64,000 bases of DNA. Origin: Saccharopolyspora soli (GTDB taxonomy: Bacteria > Actinomycetota > Actinomycetes > Mycobacteriales > Pseudonocardiaceae). The DNA lies in contig NZ_JALBWV010000002.1 in assembly GCF_022678645.1 (NCBI RefSeq), forward strand, positions 1-64,000. The letters run 5' to 3'. The notes under the pieces are model-generated. The model worked only from the letters and a program-made list of their open reading frames with translations, was not told where the DNA came from and ran no database searches. Every line of letters starts with the position of its first letter. The first letter of the stretch is position 1. The position numbers were made by a program, and so were the translations under genes. Positions 45,057 through 53,901 of this stretch are shown one piece after another.

Positions 45057-48000
45057 TCAGCCCGCGTCTTGTGCGCCTAGTTCGCGTTCCAGAGTTGCGA
45101 TTATTCGGGGCCGCAGTTCCGCTGGTTCGATGATGGCGTCCACCGAACCGACCTCTACCGTGCGCCGGATGTTGTGCACCGCGTCGAATTCGCCTGCCAC
45201 CTCGGCGAGTTTCTCCGCCCGCACCGCCGCCCGCGTCCGCTGCGCGGTCGGATCCGACTGCACGCGGGCATCGCGGTTCGTGCGCGCGTCGACCTCGCCA
45301 GCGAAGACGACCGCGGCGGCAGGCGCGCCACCGAGCACCGAGGCGTAGGAGCCCGACACCGCGAGCACCGTCATGCGGGGGTTGAGCGCTTTGGAGAACA
45401 CCACGAATGCTCCGCCGTGGTACCGGGAGATGACGCAGAACACGATCGGGCCGCGGAAGTTGACCACCGCGCGGGCGATCTCCGCTCCGTATTCGAGTTG
45501 CAGGGTCCGCATCGACTCCGGCGAGCCGTCGAAGCCCGACAGGTTCGCGAGCACCACCAGCGGCCGGTTCCCGCTGGCGGCGTTGATCGCGCGGGCCACC
45601 TTCTTCGCCGAGCGCGGGAACAGGGTTCCCGCCGTGTAGGCGCTCGGACCGTCGCTGGGCGGGAATCCCAGGCGCGGCACCGAATGCGATTCGATACCGA
45701 TCAGGCACACCGGGAATCCGCCGATGTGCGCGTCGGTCACCACCGCGGTCTGCGCGTCCGCCATGTCCGCCCAGCGTTCCAGCATCGGCAGGTCCTGGTC
45801 GGTGACCGCACGCAGCACGGTTCGGATGTCGAACGCCTTCTTGCGGTCCGGGTTCTTCGCGGCGGAGAAGATGTCGCCCACCGTCTCGAAGTCGCTGTCG
45901 GCCATCGCGTGCGGGTACCGGCGAACGTCCCGATCCACGGCGTCGGCAGTGATGGCCCGGCGGGGGCCCGGTTCGCCCGGCGCGATGTAGCTGTGGTCGT
46001 AGTGGCTCATCAGCACGTCCAGCGCCCCGGCCAGGTCGGGGGCCCAGTACTGGGCCTGCCCATTGGGTCCCATGACGCGGTCGTGGCCGCCGATGCCGAA
46101 GTTGTCCTCCGCCGAGACACTGCCCGAGAAGTCCAGCGCTTTCTTGCCGGTCAGCAGCATCGCCGAATCCGGTGTCATCACCAGGATTCCCTTGGTGTGC
46201 ATGAGCATGGTGGCTTCGGCGTTCCAGTACGGCTGCGCGCCGACGTTCACGCCCGCCACCACCACGTTGATCTCACCGCCCTGCTGGGTGAAGTCGACGA
46301 TCGCCTTGAGCGCGCGGGCGACCCAGTCCATGTTCTCCGTCCCGGAGTCCATCGAGATCTTCGCGCCCGCCGACAACGCGAACCACTCCACCGGAACCCG
46401 CATCCGCTCCGCGAGGCGCAGCGCGGCACAAACCTGCGCGCACTCCGGTTCGGCCAACGCCCCGAGCGCTTTGGTCGGATCGCCGAGCAGCACGACTCGA
46501 GTCACCCCAGCTGGGTGCTGCGGCGTCGGCGTGCTCGTCACGCCCACGACGACCGCAGCGGTGTTGCGGCCCGCAGGCCGGTTGACCGGCACCAACTCGC
46601 CGGAGCTGTCCAGTTCGTGTTCGGTGAACGTGCTGTCCCGAGTGAGCAGGGCGATCAGGTCGACGGGGTGCACGGTCCCGCGACGGCGCGCCCGCAGCAC
46701 CCTGCGGTGCAGGTCGGAAAGCGGTTCGATCGGTTCGGCAGGAGCCGCTTCGACCTGCACTTCCGCCGAGGTCAGCGGGTGGCGGATTCGAAACTCGCCG
46801 TGCGCCGCGCGGAACCGGATCTCCACCACGCCAGCGTGCAGCGCCGGGGCGAAGCGGGCCGCGACCCGAGCCAGTTCCTCGGTGGTCAACGCGATCGGTT
46901 GGAGCGCTTCGAGGAAGACCCGGCGCACCTGGATCTCGGGGTTCGCCGCGGCGGCGATGGATTCGGTCGCGGCGGCGAGCGCATCCTCCGCGCCTGGCAG
47001 GGCGACGATGTGCCCGGCTTCGTCGCGCAGCGGTGCCAAGTCCCGCACCAGCGAGATCGCCACCACGGAGTCCGCCGCACAGTTGAAAAGGTGGACGTCC
47101 GAATCGACCGCTGGCAGCCGAGTCAGCTCGAAGTTCCGCAACCGCCACAGGCCCAACTGCTCCCGGAGATCCGGGTGAACGCCGCGATCCGCGCGCACTT
47201 CGGCGATGCCACCCCGTTGCGGGCGGAACGTGAAGTGCTGGGTGGCGCAGCCAGCACGATCGAGCACCGAGACGGTCAGCCGCCGCATCTCGGGCTGGGC
47301 GGCTCGGGTCAGCACGCGGTGCAGTTCGGCCGCCATCGCATCGGTGTCCGCCGGTGGTTCGGGCCAGCTCAGGTAGACATCGACCACGGTGTCGACCTCA
47401 TCGCGCGCCACCTTCGCGATCGCCTCCGCCGCGGCCTCGAAGCGGTCGAAGTCGGCCGCGGTCACCAGTGATCGATCCACCGTGACGAAGGTGCAGCCGT
47501 CGACCTCGAAACACCGCATGTCCGCCGGAGCCAGCACCGGGCGACGGCGGCGCAACAGCACTTCGAGGATTGGCCCCAGGTCGATCCCTTTGCGGTTGAC
47601 GCGGTGTCCGAGCAGGTGTTCCAGCGGTTCCGGGGCGGACATCACGGCCCTGATCCGGTCGTCCCGGTCCGGTGCTTCGGGATGTTCGTCGAGGTACCGC
47701 AGATGGGCGCGCACCTGCGCGTAGGTCCGGGCGCGCGTGCGGCGCAGGGCAGGCTGCTGGAGCCGCCAGAACAGGACTCGACGCGCCAGGTCCGCCACTG
47801 CGTGTCCAGCGACAGTGACCAGCTCCTCCAGCACTTCTCGCACGGCATCGCGTAGGTCGTCGCTCGGCGGCGGGTCCGCCAGCCACTGCCGCAGAACAGC
47901 GGTGACCACCGCGACGCCCGATGCGGAGCGCTGTTGCGCGAGGTAGCTGCGGAAGATGGCCGCTTCGAGCTCCTCGCTGTGCGCGAAACCGGAAATCCCG

Positions 48001-50342
48001 TAGTAGCCGAGAATCGTCGACAGCTGGTGTTGGAAATCCGGTGCCAGACCAGCCGCTTCGACGTCGAGGCAGCGCAGGTAGGCGTGGAACTGCTCGTGCG
48101 GATTCGCCACTCCGCTCGTCGCGGGCTTGCGCCGGGCCAGGTCGGAGAGGACCGCGAACATCCGCAGCAGTTCGATCTCAGCTGGGAGCGGCCGGTGCTC
48201 CGCCTCGCGACGTGCGGCGAAGTAGTCGGTGCGAACCCGTTGCTCGTCCAGCGGATCGGCATCGAAGCCCAGCAAGGTGTTGCGCAGGTCCTCGACACCA
48301 CGCGACACCCGATCCGCACCGCACGGTGCATCCACTTCGGACAGTCCGAGGTCATCGGCCGGTCCGCCCGACTGCTCAACGCCGTCGGCCAGCGGCTCCA
48401 ACCGCAGCAGCGGGGCGTCCGCCTCGACCTGACCGCCGACCGGCACCAGGCACTCCGTCAACCTCGCCGCGAACGGAGCGCGCAGCACGGTCTCCATCTT
48501 CATGCTCTCCAGCACCAGAACCGGCTCGCCCTCATCGACCTCGTCACCCTCGGCGGCCACCGCGGCGACGACGAGCGCCGGGGCGGGTGCGCGGAGCACG
48601 CCTCGGTCGTCGTGGCTGATGCGGTGCGTGGTGCCCTCGACCTCCACCAGGTGCTGCGATCCGTGCCGATCGGTCAGGACGTCGAATCCCCGACCGTTGA
48701 GCGTGATCCGGCCCTTGACGCTGTCGACGCGTACGAAGTGGACGTCTGCGGCGCGCTCGTCCGCATCGACGGCGACTCGGAACCTGCTCGGCCCGATCCG
48801 GGCGACCCGCACCTGGTGCATCGCGCGGTGCAGCTTCAACGGGATGGTCAGGTCGTCGTCCGGTGGCAACTGCGGCTGGCCGCGTCGAGCGCTGGCGAAC
48901 AGCTGCCGCCGCCGCTCGCGCTCCGCGGCCAAGTAGGTGTCAACCGCCGCGGCGACGAGAGCGACACCTCGATGGTCCGGCGACGGCCGGGGATCGCGGC
49001 GGTCTATCCAGCCGATGTCGGCCGTGGCGTCGACGATTTCCGGTGTGCCCAGCAGTTCCAGCAGGAACGCCTTGTTGGTGGTGCCGCCCTCGATGAGCAC
49101 CGTGGTCTCCGCGACAGCGCGACGGGCCCGGCCGAGCGCTTCGTCCCTGGTGCGGCCGAAGGCCACCAGTTTGGCGACCATCGAGTCGTAGTCGGGCGGG
49201 ATCACGTCGCCGACGGCGAATCCGGCGTCGACCCGCACGCCGGGGCCGGTGGCGGGGTCGAACCGCTTGATCCGGCCCGGCGCGGGCGCGAAGTCGCGGT
49301 CCGGGTCCTCGGCGTTGAGCCGGACCTCGATGGCGTGGCCGACCTCGGCGGGCACCGGGCCGGTGAGCCTGCCCCCGGCGGCCACCCGCAACTGCGCCTT
49401 CACCAGGTCCATTCCGGTAGTTGCCTCGGTGACCGGGTGTTCCACTTGCAGCCGGGTGTTGACCTCTAGGAACGAGAAGCGCTTTTCCCGCGGGTCGTAG
49501 AGGAATTCGACGGTCGCCGCGCCCCGGTAGTCGACAGCCAGCGCCAGGCGCCGCGCCACCGCCTTGAGCTCGTCGACCTGCTCGGCGCTCAGCAGCGGGG
49601 AAGTGGATTCCTCGATGATCTTCTGGTTGCGCCGCTGCACCGAGCAGTCCCGCACGCCCAGCGCCCACGCCTCGCCCTGCCCGTCGCCGATCACCTGCAC
49701 CTCGACGTGCCTGGTCGCCGGGAGCAGCCGCTCCAGGAACACCGCGTCGCTGCCGAACGCCTGGCCAGCCTCCCGCCGGGCCCGGTCGTAGGCGTCGACC
49801 AGCTCCGCCGCACCGGTGATGACCCGGATGCCGCGTCCGCCACCCCCGGCAGCGGCCTTGAGCATCAGCGGATATCCGATTTCCCCGGCCGCGCACCGCG
49901 CGGCGTCCAGGTCGGCGACCGCGCCCCGGCTCCACGGTGCCACCGGCACACCCGCGATCTCGGCGAGCAGCTTGGCCTCGATCTTGTCGCCGAGCTTGCG
50001 CATCACCTCGGCACTCGGGCCGACGAAGGTCACCCCGAGCCGGTCGCAGAGCTCGGCGAACGCCGGATCCTCCGCCACGAATCCCCAGCCGGGCCACGCG
50101 GCATCGGCACCGGTGGCGACCAGGGCGTGTGCCAGTCGGTCCAGATCCAGATACGGGCGCGCTGCGGCCGGGCCGATGCAGTGCGCGCTGTCTGCTTCCC
50201 GGGCGAACGCCGCGCCGCGCTCCTCGTCCGTGCACAACGCGATGCTGCTGATGTTCTCGCCCTCGGCGTTCAGCTCGCGGATCGCGTGGATCATCCGCAT
50301 CGCGGGCTCGCCGCGGTTGACGATGGCGACTCTGTGGAACAA
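45057..50342 (-). CDS. Single-chain multidomain acyl-CoA carboxylase (BC-BCCP-CT)
   Basis: 1761 residues. Biotin carboxylase at about 1-450 (ATP-grasp loop AAGGGGRGIRVI, FLEVNTRLQVEHPVTE); biotin carrier at about 585-650 with the biotinylated Lys615 in ESMKMET; a poorly recognisable central region of some 550 residues; carboxyltransferase at about 1230-1750 (SGTENMDWVARALKAIV, GGHDRVMGPNGQAQYW, ANLSGFDGSPESMRTLQLEY). Most actinobacterial acyl-CoA carboxylases use separate AccA and AccD chains, so this fused form recalls eukaryotic ACC and the mycobacterial long-chain acyl-CoA carboxylase. It should supply malonyl or alkylmalonyl extender units. TTG 50342 follows GGAGGAG. Last gene of operon 2. 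Confidence 0.88.
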   Translation of the reverse strand: MFHRVAIVNRGEPAMRMIHAIRELNAEGENISSIALCTDEERGAAFAREADSAHCIGPAAARPYLDLDRLAHALVATGADAAWPGWGFVAEDPAFAELCDRLGVTFVGPSAEVMRKLGDKIEAKLLAEIAGVPVAPWSRGAVADLDAARCAAGEIGYPLMLKAAAGGGGRGIRVITGAAELVDAYDRARREAGQAFGSDAVFLERLLPATRHVEVQVIGDGQGEAWALGVRDCSVQRRNQKIIEESTSPLLSAEQVDELKAVARRLALAVDYRGAATVEFLYDPREKRFSFLEVNTRLQVEHPVTEATTGMDLVKAQLRVAAGGRLTGPVPAEVGHAIEVRLNAEDPDRDFAPAPGRIKRFDPATGPGVRVDAGFAVGDVIPPDYDSMVAKLVAFGRTRDEALGRARRAVAETTVLIEGGTTNKAFLLELLGTPEIVDATADIGWIDRRDPRPSPDHRGVALVAAAVDTYLAAERERRRQLFASARRGQPQLPPDDDLTIPLKLHRAMHQVRVARIGPSRFRVAVDADERAADVHFVRVDSVKGRITLNGRGFDVLTDRHGSQHLVEVEGTTHRISHDDRGVLRAPAPALVVAAVAAEGDEVDEGEPVLVLESMKMETVLRAPFAARLTECLVPVGGQVEADAPLLRLEPLADGVEQSGGPADDLGLSEVDAPCGADRVSRGVEDLRNTLLGFDADPLDEQRVRTDYFAARREAEHRPLPAEIELLRMFAVLSDLARRKPATSGVANPHEQFHAYLRCLDVEAAGLAPDFQHQLSTILGYYGISGFAHSEELEAAIFRSYLAQQRSASGVAVVTAVLRQWLADPPPSDDLRDAVREVLEELVTVAGHAVADLARRVLFWRLQQPALRRTRARTYAQVRAHLRYLDEHPEAPDRDDRIRAVMSAPEPLEHLLGHRVNRKGIDLGPILEVLLRRRRPVLAPADMRCFEVDGCTFVTVDRSLVTAADFDRFEAAAEAIAKVARDEVDTVVDVYLSWPEPPADTDAMAAELHRVLTRAAQPEMRRLTVSVLDRAGCATQHFTFRPQRGGIAEVRADRGVHPDLREQLGLWRLRNFELTRLPAVDSDVHLFNCAADSVVAISLVRDLAPLRDEAGHIVALPGAEDALAAATESIAAAANPEIQVRRVFLEALQPIALTTEELARVAARFAPALHAGVVEIRFRAAHGEFRIRHPLTSAEVQVEAAPAEPIEPLSDLHRRVLRARRRGTVHPVDLIALLTRDSTFTEHELDSSGELVPVNRPAGRNTAAVVVGVTSTPTPQHPAGVTRVVLLGDPTKALGALAEPECAQVCAALRLAERMRVPVEWFALSAGAKISMDSGTENMDWVARALKAIVDFTQQGGEINVVVAGVNVGAQPYWNAEATMLMHTKGILVMTPDSAMLLTGKKALDFSGSVSAEDNFGIGGHDRVMGPNGQAQYWAPDLAGALDVLMSHYDHSYIAPGEPGPRRAITADAVDRDVRRYPHAMADSDFETVGDIFSAAKNPDRKKAFDIRTVLRAVTDQDLPMLERWADMADAQTAVVTDAHIGGFPVCLIGIESHSVPRLGFPPSDGPSAYTAGTLFPRSAKKVARAINAASGNRPLVVLANLSGFDGSPESMRTLQLEYGAEIARAVVNFRGPIVFCVISRYHGGAFVVFSKALNPRMTVLAVSGSYASVLGGAPAAAVVFAGEVDARTNRDARVQSDPTAQRTRAAVRAEKLAEVAGEFDAVHNIRRTVEVGSVDAIIEPAELRPRIIATLERELGAQDAG

Positions 50343-50410
50343 GGTGCTCCTCCTAGCCGGACCGGAATGCGCCTGGCACTCAGGCGGCGCGCGTCAGCAA
50401 CCGAAACCGA

Positions 50411-51643
50411 TCACCGGTAGCGAACCGGGAGCCGGAACGGGCCGCGGAAGGTCGGCATGATCGACCGGTCGACCGCGTCCGGGGCCGCCAGCGACGGCTG
50501 CGGGACGCGCTCGACGAACGCCTGCACGGCGAGGTCGTGGACGACCTTGCCCAGTCGCGCGCCGAGGCAGAAGTGGATGCCGCGGCCGAACGCGATGTGC
50601 GGGATCTCGCCCCGCTCCGGGTCGATGCGGTCGGGATCGGGGTACTGGTCGGGGTCGCGATGCGCGGCGCCGATCCAGACGAAGAGCTCCGCACCGGGCG
50701 CCAGTTCGTGCCCGCCGAGTTCGAAGGGTTCGACGACCCGGCGCTTGGTGAGCTGGACCGATGAGTCGAAGCGCATCAGTTCCGCCGACATGTTCGACAC
50801 CATCGCCGGATCGGCGCGCACCTGCTCGTACAGGTCGGGCTCGCGCAGCAGGTGCAGCACCGAGTTCCCGATCTGGTGGGCGGTGCTGATCTGCCCGGCG
50901 GTCAACAGGAAGGCCAGGTTGCCCAGCAACTCCTCCTCGGAGGCCCAGTGGCCGCCGGTGTAGGAGTCGGCGAGCGCTTGGAGCAGGTCGTCGCGCCGGT
51001 CGCCGCGGCGTTGGGAGACCAGGCCGCGGAAGAACTCGACGAACTCGTGCACGCCGCCGAGCAGTTTCGCCTGGTGCTGGCGACTGGCCGGGCCATCGTC
51101 GATGAGCAGCCCGAGGCAGAGCATCCAGTGCAGGTAGTCCTGGTTCTCGCCGCCCGGAACGCCGAGCATGCCCCCGATGCTCAGCGCCGGTAGCGGGTAC
51201 CCGAAGGTGGCCATCAGGTCGAACTCACCGCCGCCGTCGGCGAGCGCGCCGTCCAGCAGCCGGTGCGCGGCCTTGGTGACCTGCTCCTGCATGTCGTCGA
51301 CCGGTCGCGGCATGAAGGGGGCCTTTAGCTCGCGGCGGATCCGGTTGTGCTTCGGCGGATCGGAGGTGACGATCTGCTGGTGGAGGGCCTGCATCGCAGT
51401 GGTCTGCGATGCGTCGGCGTCGGCGGGCAACCGCTCGGCGAGCCACTGCGGTCGCGCGGCTGACAGCTGGGGATCCATCAGCGCGGTCACCGCGGCCTCG
51501 TACCCGGTGACCATCCAGCCGCCGTCGTCGCCCATTCGCTCGTCCCAGTAGACCGGGTCGGCCTCCCTGATCCTGCGGTACAGGGGATAGGGATCGGCGA
51601 TGGATTCTTCGGCGTAGATCTGCTCCATGCTGAGCTGGGCCAT
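50411..51643 (-). CDS. Cytochrome P450 with altered I-helix
   Basis: 410 residues. Haem-ligand motif FGRGIHFCLGA (Cys359) and the ELMR ExxR motif are present. The I-helix, normally AG-X-(E/D)-T, reads AGQIST here (249-254), so the acidic residue used for proton delivery is replaced by Ile. P450s altered at this site can be poor mono-oxygenases and may catalyse other reactions such as dehydration, isomerisation or coupling. ATG 51643 has GAGGAG upstream. Its start is two bases after the stop of the KR gene. Confidence 0.88.
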   Translation of the reverse strand: MAQLSMEQIYAEESIADPYPLYRRIREADPVYWDERMGDDGGWMVTGYEAAVTALMDPQLSAARPQWLAERLPADADASQTTAMQALHQQIVTSDPPKHNRIRRELKAPFMPRPVDDMQEQVTKAAHRLLDGALADGGGEFDLMATFGYPLPALSIGGMLGVPGGENQDYLHWMLCLGLLIDDGPASRQHQAKLLGGVHEFVEFFRGLVSQRRGDRRDDLLQALADSYTGGHWASEEELLGNLAFLLTAGQISTAHQIGNSVLHLLREPDLYEQVRADPAMVSNMSAELMRFDSSVQLTKRRVVEPFELGGHELAPGAELFVWIGAAHRDPDQYPDPDRIDPERGEIPHIAFGRGIHFCLGARLGKVVHDLAVQAFVERVPQPSLAAPDAVDRSIMPTFRGPFRLPVRYR

Positions 51644-51645
51644 GC

Positions 51646-53901
51646 CTACTCCTCGGGATCGGATTCGTCTGGTCGTTCGGCCATCCGCACGACTAGCGCG
51701 ATCTGCTGGGTGCTGGTTTCCACCACGCACCAGGTCTGCCCGGACGGTTCGCCGATGGCGAGGTCGGCTCGCTCCGGGGCGCGGCCGATCGAGATCCGCG
51801 CGACGCGCAGCTGGTCAGTCGGTGCTCCGGAAAGCGCTATGCGCAGGATGTTTTCCAGCGCGGAAATCGGCAGCAGGGAAGCGGGTGCGGGCTCCGCAGC
51901 CCACAGATCGGCTGCCGCGCACGGCGTCAGGGAGGCGCTGCGGGTACCGCCAGGATGTTTCCGCCACCTGGCCAAGGGCACGACCACGCCGCGCCAGCGC
52001 ACAGTGGACGATTCGACCTCGATCGGTTCACCAGCGGAGTCGGGTATCGGCGCAGCGGTGTCGTCCGGTTCTCGGTAGCGTCCGGTCATCGTGGCGATCT
52101 GCGCTCCGGCACCGGCGTGGAAGACGATTTGGACCAATTCGTCGGATTCGACGGAAGTGGTTCTGCTCAACCGGATTTCGCCGTTCGACAGCCGCAAGCC
52201 GTCGAGGTCCACCACGACGTCGAGGAGTTCGCGAACCGGGGTCGGGGCGAGCCATTCCGCCGATCGGAGCGCGTTGTCCAGCAGCAGCGAGATCGGTAGC
52301 GCCAGGTCGCCGTCCACCAGGACGTCTCCGGCCGCCGGGGTGTCGTCGGCCCGGAAGCGGACCTCGGCGACCAGGCGCTTGCCCGGCTGCCATTCGGTCG
52401 GGTCGCCGCGGTGGAAGACCCGCGGGTGCACCTCCGCGAAGCCCGGTAGCGCGCGCTCGGTGGGGAACTGCCCGGCCTGGGCCACGCTGATCCCGGTGGC
52501 GACCGGCCCGAGGAAAGCGACCTCGCCGTCGTGCGGCGCGGCGAGTTCGGCGCACCACCGCGCGAGTCCGTCGGCCGGGTCCATCGCGGGCATGTACTTC
52601 ACCGCAGCGTCCACATTGGATGAAACGCTCAATGACCGCCACAGCGGCCAGCACAGGGTCTGCACGTCGAGCCCGCTGCTGCGGCGGGCCCAAAGTCCCA
52701 GGCGGGCCAGGACTTCGTTGCCCGCCGCGTAGTCGAGCTCGCCGACCATCCCGCCCAGCCGACCGGTGAGCGAGCCCGCGTTGCAGAAGAACTTCAGCCG
52801 GTGGTCCCGCACCGCGTTGAAGACGCGCAGGAATCCGGTGACCTTGATCGAGATCCCGGCGAGGAAGTCCCGATCCGACTTGGCGGGCAGCCGCGCGGGC
52901 CGGTCCACCCCGGCGAAGTACACCACCCCGGTGAGGTCCGGGATCCCGGCTATCAGATCCGCGACCGCGTCCGGGTCGGTGAGGTCGCAGTGCACGAAAC
53001 TGAGCGGCAGCCCTTCGCTAGCCGACAGATTCGCCCGCAAGGTGCGCATTCGCCGCAGCTTGTCGATCCGGCTGCGGGTGTCGCGAACAGTGCCCTCGGC
53101 GGCGGCCCGGCGCATCAGATCTCGCCGGAAGTCGTCGAATTCCGCGTCGTCGAGGCAGGCCCACTCCTCGGTACCGACCGGAGGCCGGCTCCGCCCGGTG
53201 ACCACGACGCGGCAGCCGCGTCGGGCGAGGGTGGTCGCGAGTTCGAAACCGATGCCGCTCCAACCTCCGCAGACGAGCACGACATCGGCGTCATCGAGCG
53301 GCGCCGACGGCGCCACGAGAGGTTGGGCGCGTGGCGTCAGCGCGTGCCGGACCCCGTCGAGGTAGCCGATCTCCGCTGGGCCCTTCGCGTACAGCTCGGT
53401 GGCCACGATGTCGGGCAGTTCGGCGAGGTCGGGGCTACCGACGTCGACTACCCGCGCGTTGACGTTCGGGATCTCGCGGTGCAACGTCTTGGCCAGACCA
53501 GCCCAAATACCGCCCAGCGGCTGGTGGATCGGCCCGACCCCGTAGCCCGAACGCCCGTCGAGGTAGGTGACCGCCAGGTACGCCAGTCGACGGGCGTCGG
53601 TCTCCGCGCTCCAGTCCGCGTAGCAGGTCCGCAGGACCGAAAGAGTGCGTCGCAGCGCGCTGTCTGCGGCTTCTGGAGCATCCGGGTCGAACGGTTCGGT
53701 GAAGGTGAGATCCACCACGGCGTCCGGAATCCCGGAATCACCGGGCTGCCACGGGAATGCGCCGCGCTCTGCCAGCATCGAAGTGACCGTCTGGGCCGGA
53801 TCGCCGAGCACCGCCACCCGGCGCCCGGCCACTTCGGGCGCAGGCCCACCCGGTGCGGGCGTGTTGGCCCACACGAACCGCTGCACCGGCGCCGTGATCA
53901 T
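51646..53901 (-). CDS. Ketoreductase-hotdog protein (PKS-like KR with dehydratase-like domain)
   Basis: 751 residues. An N-terminal structural region (about 1-210), then an active-looking KR ('VVLVCGGWSGIGFELATTL', Ser in NAGSLTGRLGG, Tyr/Asn in LDYAAGNE). The last 300 residues resemble a hotdog dehydratase fold ('DGDLALPISLLLDNALRSAE') but lack a clear catalytic His-Asp pair. Similar to the KR-DH half of the large synthase upstream, without KS. It may reduce a keto group on an acyl-ACP in trans or act as a processing partner. Four-base overlap (ATGA) with the P450 gene before it. Confidence 0.75.
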   Translation of the reverse strand: MITAPVQRFVWANTPAPGGPAPEVAGRRVAVLGDPAQTVTSMLAERGAFPWQPGDSGIPDAVVDLTFTEPFDPDAPEAADSALRRTLSVLRTCYADWSAETDARRLAYLAVTYLDGRSGYGVGPIHQPLGGIWAGLAKTLHREIPNVNARVVDVGSPDLAELPDIVATELYAKGPAEIGYLDGVRHALTPRAQPLVAPSAPLDDADVVLVCGGWSGIGFELATTLARRGCRVVVTGRSRPPVGTEEWACLDDAEFDDFRRDLMRRAAAEGTVRDTRSRIDKLRRMRTLRANLSASEGLPLSFVHCDLTDPDAVADLIAGIPDLTGVVYFAGVDRPARLPAKSDRDFLAGISIKVTGFLRVFNAVRDHRLKFFCNAGSLTGRLGGMVGELDYAAGNEVLARLGLWARRSSGLDVQTLCWPLWRSLSVSSNVDAAVKYMPAMDPADGLARWCAELAAPHDGEVAFLGPVATGISVAQAGQFPTERALPGFAEVHPRVFHRGDPTEWQPGKRLVAEVRFRADDTPAAGDVLVDGDLALPISLLLDNALRSAEWLAPTPVRELLDVVVDLDGLRLSNGEIRLSRTTSVESDELVQIVFHAGAGAQIATMTGRYREPDDTAAPIPDSAGEPIEVESSTVRWRGVVVPLARWRKHPGGTRSASLTPCAAADLWAAEPAPASLLPISALENILRIALSGAPTDQLRVARISIGRAPERADLAIGEPSGQTWCVVETSTQQIALVVRMAERPDESDPEE

